Shown one piece after another: positions 8,042 through 15,700 of a stretch of 64,000 nucleotides of DNA; position 1 is the first letter of the stretch; every line of letters begins with the position of its first letter. The DNA comes from JADLGL01 sp050184415. GTDB lineage: Bacteria > Pseudomonadota > Alphaproteobacteria > Rhizobiales > Kaistiaceae. The notes under the pieces were generated by a model. That model was not told the origin of the DNA and searched no databases. It worked only from the letters and a program-made list of their open reading frames with translations. Made by a program: the position numbers and the translations under genes. The stretch lies in assembly GCA_050184415.1 (NCBI GenBank), contig JBFXAJ010000011.1, positions 38,470 through 102,469 on the forward strand, given 5' to 3'.

Positions 8042-8792
8042 AGAGCCCGGCCTCCCCGGCGGCCGCCTCCTGTGGCGCACCGCCACGGTCCTCGAGCTCA
8101 TCGAAGAGACGCCGCAGGTCCGCAGCCTCGTGCTCGACGTGCCGGGCTGGCCCGGACATCGCGCCGGGCAGCATGTCGACGTGCGCCTGACCGGCGAGGA
8201 CGGCTACCAGGCGCAGCGCAGCTATTCGATCGCCTCGCCGCCCGAGGAACGCACCCTGACGCTGACGGTGCAGCGCCTCAGCGACGGCGAGGTGTCGCCG
8301 TACCTTGCGACCGCGGTCGTTCCCGGGGACCAGTTCGAGATCAGAGGCCCGATCGGCGGCCACTTCGTGTGGACGACGGAGATGGGCGGACCGCTGTTCC
8401 TGATCGCCGGCGGCTCAGGCATCGCCCCGCTGATGGCGATGCTGCGGCATCGGCAGGCGGTGGGATCGCAGATCCCCGCTCTCCTCCTCTATTCGTCGCG
8501 CACCAACAACGACATCATCTACCGCGACGAGCTCGAGCAGCTGGCGGCGGCCGGGAACGGCCTGTCGGTCATCCATACGATCACCGACATTCCGTGGCCG
8601 AGCTGGGCCGGCTACACGCGCCGGATCGATGCGGCGATGCTGACCGAGGTGGGCATTCCGCCGGCCGAGCATCCGCACATCTACATCTGCGGACCGACCG
8701 GACTCGTGGAAGCCGCGGCGCGGCTCCTGGTCGAGCTCGGCCACGACCCGACGGCAATCAAGACCGAGCGGTTCGGTCCGACCGGAACCTGA
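8028..8792 (+). CDS. FAD/NAD(P)-binding ferredoxin reductase-type protein
   Basis: A 254-residue flavoprotein of the ferredoxin-NADP reductase family. An N-terminal beta barrel carries the FAD motif RSYSIAS; a C-terminal Rossmann domain carries GGSGIAPLMAML and ends with ICGPTGLVEAAARLL. No iron-sulfur domain is present. It probably reduces the neighbouring molybdenum protein or another partner with NAD(P)H. ATG 8028 overlaps the end of the oxidoreductase by 14 bases, indicating coupled translation; GTG 8016 is an alternative start. Confidence 0.88.
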   Translation: MRATEEPGLPGGRLLWRTATVLELIEETPQVRSLVLDVPGWPGHRAGQHVDVRLTGEDGYQAQRSYSIASPPEERTLTLTVQRLSDGEVSPYLATAVVPGDQFEIRGPIGGHFVWTTEMGGPLFLIAGGSGIAPLMAMLRHRQAVGSQIPALLLYSSRTNNDIIYRDELEQLAAAGNGLSVIHTITDIPWPSWAGYTRRIDAAMLTEVGIPPAEHPHIYICGPTGLVEAAARLLVELGHDPTAIKTERFGPTGT

Positions 8793-8808
8793 GGAGAGGG
8801 AGGAGAGC

Positions 8809-9081
8809 ATGGCGGAGAACGTTGCCGACTTCATCCCGGTGGACGGCAACGCCGTCGCCGGCGACCTCGACGGGCTGTTCGCGTTCGACGTCACGACCGC
8901 AAGGGTATCGTGCGACGGCTGCGGCCGCGTCGCCGAGATCGGCGCGGTCCGTGTCTATGGCGGCGCGATGGGCTCGATCTTCCGCTGCACGAATTGCGAC
9001 ACTGCCGTGTTCCGCCTGGTGCGGACGCCCCATGGCTTCGTGATGGACATGCGCGGCGCCAAGGCGTTCCGGGTCGGCTGA
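8809..9081 (+). CDS. DUF6510 family small zinc-ribbon protein
   Basis: A 90-residue protein with two Cys pairs, CDGC near residue 35 and CTNC near residue 60, spaced as in a zinc ribbon or rubredoxin-like knuckle. The ending GFVMDMRGAKAFRV and the position behind a molybdopterin oxidoreductase and a flavin reductase match the DUF6510 family. Its role is unknown; a small electron carrier or structural subunit of the trio is an inference. GAGGGAGGAGAG lies directly before the ATG, and the gap to the previous gene is 16 bases. Confidence 0.78.
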   Translation: MAENVADFIPVDGNAVAGDLDGLFAFDVTTARVSCDGCGRVAEIGAVRVYGGAMGSIFRCTNCDTAVFRLVRTPHGFVMDMRGAKAFRVG

Positions 9082-9087
9082 CGCCGG

Positions 9088-9306
9088 TTACCCTGCCCGC
9101 GCGAGGCTTGGAGCGGGAACGGGATGACCGAGTTCGACCGCCATCTCGATCCAGGCGTCGATGGCGTCCTTGACGTTGGCGATCGCTTCCTCCGGCGTGC
9201 TGCCGTCGGACATGCATCCGGGAAGGTCGGGGACGCGAGCGGCGAACCCGCCGCCATCCTCTGCCGGGAGCGGCTCGACGACCACGCTGTATCTAAGGGT
9301 GCTCAA
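9088..9306 (-). CDS. hicB: HicB-family antitoxin
   Basis: A 72-residue protein with the HicB partial RNase H-like fold: RYSVVVEPLPAEDGGGFAARVPDLPGCMSDGSTPEEAIANVKDAI is split across the family pattern, ending in a short Pro-rich tail. Only the small antitoxin domain is present, with no DNA-binding extension. HicB neutralises the HicA mRNA interferase. Its ATG lies inside the 3' end of the hicA frame (14-base overlap), the usual hicAB arrangement. Because hicA appears frameshifted, hicB may be an orphan antitoxin. Confidence 0.85.
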   Translation of the reverse strand: MSTLRYSVVVEPLPAEDGGGFAARVPDLPGCMSDGSTPEEAIANVKDAIDAWIEMAVELGHPVPAPSLARAG

Positions 9307-9525
9307 GCGACGCTACCTCGTCGAGGAACCTGACCAGATCCCGAATATGGGAGGCTTGATCGGCCGGCGATGGGGGATCGTCAACATCCTCGCCATGGCC
9401 GGGTGACCGATCCGATAGTGAGACCCTCCCCCGCGTGGAGCCTCGCATCGTAGACCATAGTCGCGGCACATGGCGGCCACGTCGTCGATCGACCAATTGG
9501 CGAACGGATTTTCACGCAACCGCAC
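9293..9525 (-). pseudogene. hicA: HicA-family mRNA interferase toxin, frameshifted
   Basis: The first part reads LRENPFANWSIDDVAAMCRDYG, then PRGGGSHYRIGHP (with the catalytic His of HicA) and LTIPHRRPIKP. After that the frame runs into unrelated sequence, while the expected ending HIRDLVRFLDEVASLEH continues in the adjacent frame from about position 9349. Restoring one base near 9350 rebuilds a full-length HicA of about 77 residues that overlaps hicB by 14 bases. The start is uncertain; GTG 9525 is the best candidate. Either the toxin is inactivated or the base call is wrong. Confidence 0.75.
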
Positions 9526-9649
9526 CAGCCGCTTGGTATGGCCGACTCCGAAACGCTTCCGCCCCCGAGCGGCAACCGAGAATCCACCCCCCCCTACCGG
9601 AACCGGTCGAGCGCGGCATTGGCCGCGCCCGACACAGTCCCGTTCAAGC

Positions 9650-10519
9650 CTACATCGGGAACATCGGGGCATTCGGATCGAAGGCGAAGAAGGCCTCGAT
9701 CGTCTCCACGAGCCAGCCATTGGCGTCGATGACGACGCCGATATGAGTGGTGCCGGGCAGGACCGCGAGCTGGTCCTCGGTGAGGCCGACATAGTCGCCG
9801 CCGACGTCGCCGCCGAGAAGCTGGAACATCTCCACGGCCTGGTCGAGGGTGACGACGTCGGCGTCGCCGACGACGATCAGCGTCGGCGCGGCGATCCCGG
9901 CGACCTGCTCCGGCGTCCAGCCGGTGAACGAAAACTCGAGCTCCTTGATCTTGTCGACTACCGCAGGGAAGGCATTCGGATCGGGGGCGACGGCATTGAA
10001 GGCGTCGCGCATGAAGCCGTCGAAATCCTCCGCGCGCATCGCTTCGACGCCGGGCAACAGTTCAGCGCGGTAGCCTTCGGCGTTGAAGGCGGTCGATGCC
10101 AGCACAAGCTTGTTGACCCGCTCGGGATAGCTGATCCCGATTTCGAGCGCGACCGACGCGCCCATCGAGTAGCCGACGACGTCCGCCTGCTCGATGCCGA
10201 GATGATCCATCACGCCGATCACGTCGCTTGCGAAAGCCGCGTAGGTGAAGGGGCGGCCGATGTCCTCCGTATGGCCGTGACCCTGGAACTCGACCGCGAT
10301 CACCTGGTGGTTCTGCGCCAGCGTGGTCAGCGTGTTGCCCCAGAGGCTGATCGGGGCGAAGGCACCGTGGAGAAGTAGCAGTGGCTCTCCCGTGCCGTGG
10401 ATCTCGTAATACATCGACAGCCCGTTGACCTCGGCGTAGCCGGTCTGCGGCGCTTCCTGCGCGAAGGCCACGGGGGCCGCGATGACGAGCGCCGCGGCGG
10501 CGATGGTGGTCCTGAACAT
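9650..10519 (-). CDS. Secreted alpha/beta hydrolase
   Basis: A 289-residue protein with a clear signal peptide (MFRTTIAAAALVIAAPVAFA, then QE). The alpha/beta-hydrolase hallmarks follow: the oxyanion strand LLLLHGAF at 47-54, nucleophile Ser118 in GYSMG, an acidic residue in VVGDAD (219 or 221) and His259 in LPGTTHIG. It is expected to be a periplasmic esterase or peptidase-like hydrolase; the substrate is unknown. GAGAGGAGAG precedes the ATG. An AT-rich pair of 12-base repeats about 90-115 bases upstream looks like an operator for a TetR-type repressor encoded elsewhere. Confidence 0.88.
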   Translation of the reverse strand: MFRTTIAAAALVIAAPVAFAQEAPQTGYAEVNGLSMYYEIHGTGEPLLLLHGAFAPISLWGNTLTTLAQNHQVIAVEFQGHGHTEDIGRPFTYAAFASDVIGVMDHLGIEQADVVGYSMGASVALEIGISYPERVNKLVLASTAFNAEGYRAELLPGVEAMRAEDFDGFMRDAFNAVAPDPNAFPAVVDKIKELEFSFTGWTPEQVAGIAAPTLIVVGDADVVTLDQAVEMFQLLGGDVGGDYVGLTEDQLAVLPGTTHIGVVIDANGWLVETIEAFFAFDPNAPMFPM

Positions 10520-10605
10520 TGGGTCTCTCCTCTCTGCGTTTGGACAAGGGCTTGCCGTTCCGGGAGACGGGCTCGTCTCCCGGACGTCACTTCCAACCGG
10601 TATTT

Positions 10606-10632
10606 AACCGATAGGTTGTTAACTGATTGGTT
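10606..10632. promoter_or_regulatory. Two operator-like 12-base repeats
   Basis: AACCGATAGGTT and AACTGATTGGTT lie 15 bases apart. Each is itself nearly palindromic (AACC...GGTT), in an AT-rich island upstream of the secreted hydrolase. The form suggests paired sites for a TetR/AcrR-type repressor. The regulator is not encoded nearby, so the assignment is an inference. Confidence 0.5.
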
Positions 10633-10721
10633 TAATATCGGCGATGGGCTGGCATGTCAAGCGCTTGGCGGGCGGCCGAGGGGACTGCGCATTCCGAATG
10701 CGCCCCCTGCCACACACTCCG

Positions 10722-10866
10722 TTTGAGCCTCCCCCCGGTGGAAGGTTGCGACTGACAAGGAGCAAGCTTCGGTAGGGGGACGGCGGTTCGGCGGGCATCA
10801 CTGCCCATCAATGGTCTCCACCCGAACGGGCTGCGCGCGTTCGACCTCCCCACCAGGGGGAGGTTC
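10722..10866. repeat. Palindromic repeat family D, copy 1
   Basis: Two inverted ends (GAGCCTCCCCCCGGTGG on the left and CCCCACCAGGGGGAGGTTCA on the right) enclose the segment CCCGAACGGGCTGCGCGCGT. The right part recurs in inverted orientation at 46041-46098. It is a non-coding dispersed repeat. Confidence 0.6.
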
Positions 10867-10893
10867 AGCCTAGGGTGATGCGAGAATCCCGGA

Positions 10894-12720
10894 TCAGGCG
10901 GCCAGCAACTGGTACGTCGCGAGTTCGCGATACAGCGGCGATGCCTGAAGCAGCTCGGCGTGCGTGCCGCTCGCGACGACCTTGCCGGCGTCGAGGACGA
11001 TGATGCGGTCGGAGTCGACAACGGTCGCCAGGCGATGGGCGACCACCAGCACCGTCCGCTCGGCGCCGGCCTTGCGGAGCGCTTCCTGCAGCACCGCCTC
11101 GGTGCGGGCGTCGACCGACGAGGTCGGCTCGTCGAGGAGGAGGAGGTCCGACCCGGCGAGGAGCGCGCGCGCCCAGGCGAGGCGCTGGCGCTGGCCGCCG
11201 GAGAGGAGGACGCCGCCGTCGCCAACGGCCATGTTGAGACCCTCCGCCGATCGGTCGATCAGGGACGACAGGCCGACCGCGTCGAGCACGGCGAGGAGTT
11301 CGGCGTCGGTCGCATCGGTGGCCGCGAGCCGGAGGTTCGACTCCAGCGACCCGGCCAGCACCGGCGCTTCCTGCTCGACATAGGCGATGCGGCGGCGGAG
11401 GTCCGACCGCCGCATCGCCCGCACATCGGCCCCATCGAAGCGGATCGTGCCTGAGGTCGGGTCGTAGAACCGTTCGATCAGCGCGAGGACCGAGGACTTC
11501 CCCGCTCCCGACGGACCGACGATCGCCGTGCGCGAGCCGCGTTCCACGTGAAACGATACGCCGCGAAGGACGGGCGGCCCTTCGGCATAGGCGAAGCCGA
11601 CGTCGTCGAATTCGAGGAGCGGCGCCCCGGACGGCGGCGGCTCATCCTGCACCGATGACGGAGACAGCCGGGCTTCGTCGGCCTCCTCGAGCGGCAGCTT
11701 CAGCACCTCCTGCATCCGGTCGAGCGCGGCGAGGCCGGCCTGGATCGTGGTGAAGGCCCCGATCGCCGAGCCGAGCGGCAGGACGAGCGCGAAGAGGTAA
11801 AGAAGGAAGGCGACGAGATCGCCTATCTCCATCGCGCCGGTGACGACGCGGTAGCCGCCATAGCCGAGCACGATGACGAACGCGCCCTGGATGCAGATCG
11901 ACATGATCGGCTGCACGAAGGCGCCGAGCGCCGCCATCCGGACGCCCTGCCGGTAGACCTTCTCCGCCTCGCCGCTGACCCGCTCCGACTCCCGCTCCAC
12001 GGCGCCGGACGCCCGCACGGTGCGGATCGCGCCGAGGACGCGCTCGACCGCAGCGGTCATGTCGCCCACGCTGTTCTGCGCTTGGCGGCTCGCGTTCCGC
12101 ATCGCAAGGCCGAGCCCGAGGACGGCGACCGTGCCGATCAGGATCGCGACCAGCGTGATGCCGAGGAGGAGCGGGTCGATCGTCGCCATGAGGACGACCG
12201 CGCCGAAGAACATCAGGACCGACGAGACGATGTCGAAGAGGCCCGAGGTGATGACCGACCGGAACAGCGTCGTATCGGCGCCGACCCGGCTGATCAGGTC
12301 GCCGACCCGCCGATGATCGAAGGTTGCGATCGGCAGGCGGAAGAGATGCGAGACCATCGACCGCCGCGCCCCGAGCACGACACCTTCCGCCGTGCGCCGG
12401 AGGAGGAACGACTGGAGCGCACCGAAGGCGGCGCCGCCGATGGTGACGGCGATGAGAAGGATGAGCGGCGTCGAAAGCTCGATGTCCTGCCCGACCCCGT
12501 TGATCAGCGTCTGGAGGATCAGGGGCTGGAACAGCGCGAGGCCGCTCGCGACCAGCGACACGACCATGATGATTGCGATCGTCGTCTTGTGGTCGGCGAT
12601 GTATGGCCAGACATCGCGGAGCTTGGCGCGGGTCTTCCGCGCTGGCGCGTCGGCGATAGGAGCTTTGGCCGCCTCGCCTTCGCCCTGCCGCTCGGGCAAG
12701 GCACGATCCTCGTCGCGCAT
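10894..12720 (-). CDS. ABC exporter, fused membrane and ATPase domains
   Basis: A 608-residue half-transporter of the MsbA/LmrA type. About 40 Glu/Arg/Ala-rich residues precede a six-helix membrane domain (about 45-330). The ATPase domain has Walker A GPSGAGKSS at 402-410, signature LSGGQ at 506-510, Walker B LLLLDE at 526-531 and the H-loop VAHRLA. It should function as a homodimer exporting lipid, drug or peptide; the substrate is unknown. ATG 12720 was chosen for AGGA upstream and for the onset of charged family-like sequence. The same frame stays open further upstream, but that part has no family character. Confidence 0.92.
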   Translation of the reverse strand: MRDEDRALPERQGEGEAAKAPIADAPARKTRAKLRDVWPYIADHKTTIAIIMVVSLVASGLALFQPLILQTLINGVGQDIELSTPLILLIAVTIGGAAFGALQSFLLRRTAEGVVLGARRSMVSHLFRLPIATFDHRRVGDLISRVGADTTLFRSVITSGLFDIVSSVLMFFGAVVLMATIDPLLLGITLVAILIGTVAVLGLGLAMRNASRQAQNSVGDMTAAVERVLGAIRTVRASGAVERESERVSGEAEKVYRQGVRMAALGAFVQPIMSICIQGAFVIVLGYGGYRVVTGAMEIGDLVAFLLYLFALVLPLGSAIGAFTTIQAGLAALDRMQEVLKLPLEEADEARLSPSSVQDEPPPSGAPLLEFDDVGFAYAEGPPVLRGVSFHVERGSRTAIVGPSGAGKSSVLALIERFYDPTSGTIRFDGADVRAMRRSDLRRRIAYVEQEAPVLAGSLESNLRLAATDATDAELLAVLDAVGLSSLIDRSAEGLNMAVGDGGVLLSGGQRQRLAWARALLAGSDLLLLDEPTSSVDARTEAVLQEALRKAGAERTVLVVAHRLATVVDSDRIIVLDAGKVVASGTHAELLQASPLYRELATYQLLAA

Positions 12721-13050
12721 TCTCGTTCCTGCCCTGCTTGGTTGGCTTTGCCGGCAGCGGAGAGATAGGAACGGCCTCCCGTCATCACCAGCTACCGGAA
12801 CGGGGGAAGCTGCGCTGCGCGTGTCCGCGCTCGCCGCGGCCTCGGCCTCTTGGGGGAAGCCGCGGCGCCGAAAGGTCTCCGCCCGCCAGCTGCCGCCAAA
12901 GCGCAACGCCCTGAAGATTTCCGCGACACAGATGGTAAGAAGGCCGCCTCCGATGCGACAATGGCCCGGCGGACCGCCCGGCAAGGCGGGCCAACCGAAG
13001 GCGCCGCCTCACTGCCCGCGCCGCATCGGGACGAGGGTTGCCGAAGACCG
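12721..13050. other. Divergent intergenic region
   Basis: This 330-base gap lies between the ABC exporter and the envelope-protein operon and should hold both promoters. Open frames run across it on both strands, but none shows family patterns or a good ribosome-binding site. I see no RNA gene or repeat. Confidence 0.4.
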
Positions 13051-13989
13051 ATGAAGTTCCTCGCCCGGCTGACCATCTTCGACTTCGCGCTCGTCATTGC
13101 GTTCGTCATCGTCGGCGCGATCTGGGCCGGGCAGCGCTCGGCTCCGGCGCCTGAGGCCGCCTTCCAACCGGCGGTGACGGCCACCGCCCCGACCGCCGCC
13201 GAGGCGACCGATGCGGCGGTGGACGCGATCGTTGCGGCCGACGGCCCCGCCTTCGTCGCCGCCCTCCTCGACGTGGCGAATGCCGCCGGCGACACCGGAA
13301 ACATCGAGGCGATGGCGGCGGTCGCGGCGTTTGCGGACGCCTTCGCGGGAGGCGACGACCGGACCTACGAGAACGCGGCGCTCCGGCTCGAGGAGATGGC
13401 CGACGACCCCGTCGTCGGACCGCTGGTGCGCCGGATGAGCACGGCCTTCGTCTCGGCCGTCATGGACTTTCCCGTCGGTCCGGCAGCGCAGGGTACCGAG
13501 TGGGCGCAAATCCTCGTGCTGCCCACTGGCGACACGCCGATCATCGGCCCGTTGCCGGGTTCGGTGACCTGGAGCGTCACGCCGGACGGGGCGATGGTTG
13601 CCGGCGCGATCACGATCCCCGACGGCCCGCTGACCGGAACCGTCACCATCGCCGCCGCGAGCGCACCCGGCACCGATATCGACATCGTCGCCGCGTTTGG
13701 CGGCCCGCTCGCGCTGGCCCCGATCGCCCGCATCGACTCCGTCTCCCACGGCGATGGCCGGCTGGCCTATGACGAGCCGTTCGATGCCGACCTCCGGATC
13801 GACGGACCCTGGCAGGTCACCGCAGGACTATCGTCGGCGTCGTCGGGCAATATCTTCGCCCTCCGGGAGGCCGAAACCCTGGCGTGGAGCGGCGTGCTCG
13901 CGGATGGCGGGCGTTTCGTCATTCGCGTGGTGATGGGCGACACGGGCCGCAGGGCCATCGAGGAACTCGACCGCACCGGGCGGCTGTGA
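13051..13989 (+). CDS. Membrane-anchored protein with VTWSV-type beta domain
   Basis: A 312-residue protein. Residues 8-26 form one hydrophobic segment (signal anchor), so most of it lies in the periplasm. An Ala-rich helical region (about 40-130) precedes a beta-rich domain starting at GSVTWSVTPDG with a repeated (D/A)IDIPxGxLxGTVTI pattern. The same opening, (V/A)TW(S/R)(V/L) followed by an acidic loop and alternating strands, appears in both downstream proteins. The three therefore look like paralogous building blocks of one envelope system. No enzyme motif is seen and the family is unknown to me. It is separated by 100 bases from the next gene and is probably the first gene of the operon. 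Confidence 0.65.
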   Translation: MKFLARLTIFDFALVIAFVIVGAIWAGQRSAPAPEAAFQPAVTATAPTAAEATDAAVDAIVAADGPAFVAALLDVANAAGDTGNIEAMAAVAAFADAFAGGDDRTYENAALRLEEMADDPVVGPLVRRMSTAFVSAVMDFPVGPAAQGTEWAQILVLPTGDTPIIGPLPGSVTWSVTPDGAMVAGAITIPDGPLTGTVTIAAASAPGTDIDIVAAFGGPLALAPIARIDSVSHGDGRLAYDEPFDADLRIDGPWQVTAGLSSASSGNIFALREAETLAWSGVLADGGRFVIRVVMGDTGRRAIEELDRTGRL

Positions 13990-14089
13990 CGGGGAGAGCG
14001 GCGCCGGGGACTTTCCTTTGGCCCCGCAGGCTGTACTGTCCGCCGTCGATCGCGCCCAGATCCTTGGGGCTGTAGGGGAACGTTCTGCC

Positions 14090-15700
14090 ATGCGTTTCGG
14101 CCGCGCCGTCCTGACCGGCCTTCTGGCGCTCTGCCCGGCTTTCGCGGCCTCCGCCCAGGAGCAGCATTTCGGCCCGTTCGTCTTCGATCCCGCGCGGCCC
14201 GGGGTCGGTCTCCTCTCCGGCGCCATGGAGCGCGGCACGTTCGCCGGCTTCGTCGATCTCCTCGCCGCCGAGCCGCGGTTGCACACGCTCGTCCTCGACA
14301 GCCCCGGCGGGCTCGATGTCGATTCGCGCCGCATCGCCGACCTTGTCGACGCCCTCGGCATCGACACCGTCGTGCCGGACAACGCGATCTGCTTCTCCGC
14401 CTGCGCCACGATCTATTTTGCCGGCAAGAACCGCATCGCGCTCGGCCGGCTCGGCGTGCACCGGAGCTCGTCCGAGGAGGAGTTCCTGGACCGCGGCGAG
14501 CTGCACGATCTGATCGCCGTCCGCATCGAGTCCTGGTTCCACTATGGCGTGCCGCCGGAGGTGCTGATCGTCACCTATCGGACGCCCGCGGAGGACATCT
14601 ACGTCTTCTCCGAGCAGGAGCTCGAAGAATGGGAGCTGAACCGGGGCAGCGTCGCCGCCATGCGCGGCATCGACGACACTTATCTCCTCGCCCTCGCCGA
14701 CCAGCGCAGCGCGAACCTCTACAAGGACGCCTTCGGGCGCGAGGAGGAGGAGAGCTTCGACGGGCGGGTGACCTGGCGGCTCGCCGCCGGCGATACGGAC
14801 TTGCCGGTGGTGGAAGCGACCGTCGACATCCCTGCCGGCGGCATGCAGGCCGTCATCCGCTTCCGTGACGATCCGGTCGAAGGCAGCCAGTTCATCGACA
14901 TCACCTTCGATACCGGGACCGACCCCGTCGCCACGCTCGACAACGTCATCGTGAATTCCGGCGGCGCGAACGCCCTCGCCTTCTTCGGGCGGTTCCATGC
15001 GCCGGGGGAGAACACCTTCACCTTCGAGCTCAGCGAGCGCTGGGAGGAGCGGAACCTGCCGCTCCTCCTCGAACGCGAGGAGCTGACCTTCCTCATCACC
15101 TATGAGAGCGGCCGCGAGGCGACGCTGACCCTCGACCGCACCGCCACCGCGGATGCGGTCTTCGCCGAAGCTGCAGCGGCGTGGGACACGATCGCCCCCG
15201 ACCGGGATCCCGACGACCGCGCCATCCTCGTGATGCCCGACGAGACCGGGACCCTCGTCGAGCATGTCGGCCGCATCATCTGGACGATCGACGAGCCGTT
15301 CGTGCAGGCCGCCGCGCTCTTCCTCTTCGACGATCTCGACCTCGCCGGCCGCCTCACCCTCGAACGCAACTCGTCCCGCGATGTCGGGCACACGGCGCGG
15401 ATCACGTGGTCGGCTCCCCGCCCGACCTGGTCCGGCGATCGTCTCGGCACCGCCGGATCGTTCGGGTTCAGGGTGGATGCCGAAGCGCCGTTCGGGATCT
15501 TCGAGGGCGAGCCTCTGACCGAAGGCATTACCTACCGGTTCCAGATCGCGCCCGACGCGGGCACCGAAGGACTGCTCGAGAGCGCGCGGTGGCTGGAATG
15601 GAGGATCGACTATCCGGGCGGCCAGGGCTGGCTGGCCCTCGAAGTCGGCACCAACGGCGCCGACATCATCCACGAAATCACGGACCGGTGGGTCGACTGA
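14090..15700 (+). CDS. Periplasmic ClpP-like protein with repeated beta domains
   Basis: A 536-residue secreted protein (signal peptide ending SAQ). Residues about 27-190 resemble the periplasmic ClpP/crotonase-like proteins of COG3904: LDSPGG at 70-74, CFSAC with Ser103 in the nucleophile position, YFAGKNRIA, and GVH with His124. The remaining 300 residues contain at least two beta-rich units opening RVTWRL and RIIWTI, the same domain type as in the upstream and downstream genes. A Ser protease or peptidase role at the envelope is inferred. The start ATG 14090 directly precedes the signal peptide. The stop TGA overlaps the ATG of the next gene (ATGA), so the two are translationally coupled. 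Confidence 0.75.
   Translation: MRFGRAVLTGLLALCPAFAASAQEQHFGPFVFDPARPGVGLLSGAMERGTFAGFVDLLAAEPRLHTLVLDSPGGLDVDSRRIADLVDALGIDTVVPDNAICFSACATIYFAGKNRIALGRLGVHRSSSEEEFLDRGELHDLIAVRIESWFHYGVPPEVLIVTYRTPAEDIYVFSEQELEEWELNRGSVAAMRGIDDTYLLALADQRSANLYKDAFGREEEESFDGRVTWRLAAGDTDLPVVEATVDIPAGGMQAVIRFRDDPVEGSQFIDITFDTGTDPVATLDNVIVNSGGANALAFFGRFHAPGENTFTFELSERWEERNLPLLLEREELTFLITYESGREATLTLDRTATADAVFAEAAAAWDTIAPDRDPDDRAILVMPDETGTLVEHVGRIIWTIDEPFVQAAALFLFDDLDLAGRLTLERNSSRDVGHTARITWSAPRPTWSGDRLGTAGSFGFRVDAEAPFGIFEGEPLTEGITYRFQIAPDAGTEGLLESARWLEWRIDYPGGQGWLALEVGTNGADIIHEITDRWVD

Larger units (their letters stand above)
10520..10893. other. Intergenic region with operator and repeat
   Basis: The region upstream of the hydrolase carries the operator-like repeats at 10606-10632 and palindromic repeat family D at about 10722-10866. 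The repeat separates this promoter from the end of the ABC exporter gene. No gene is seen. Confidence 0.6.

Noticed and set aside
9381..9587. Alternative frame across hicA
   Set aside because: It has no HicA features; the GGGSHY core and the expected C-terminus are in the two other frames.
13919..15673. 584-codon minus-strand frame opposite the ClpP-like gene
   Set aside because: High-GC third positions keep the antisense open; the product has no signal peptide, domain or motif, while the plus strand encodes a recognisable protein.
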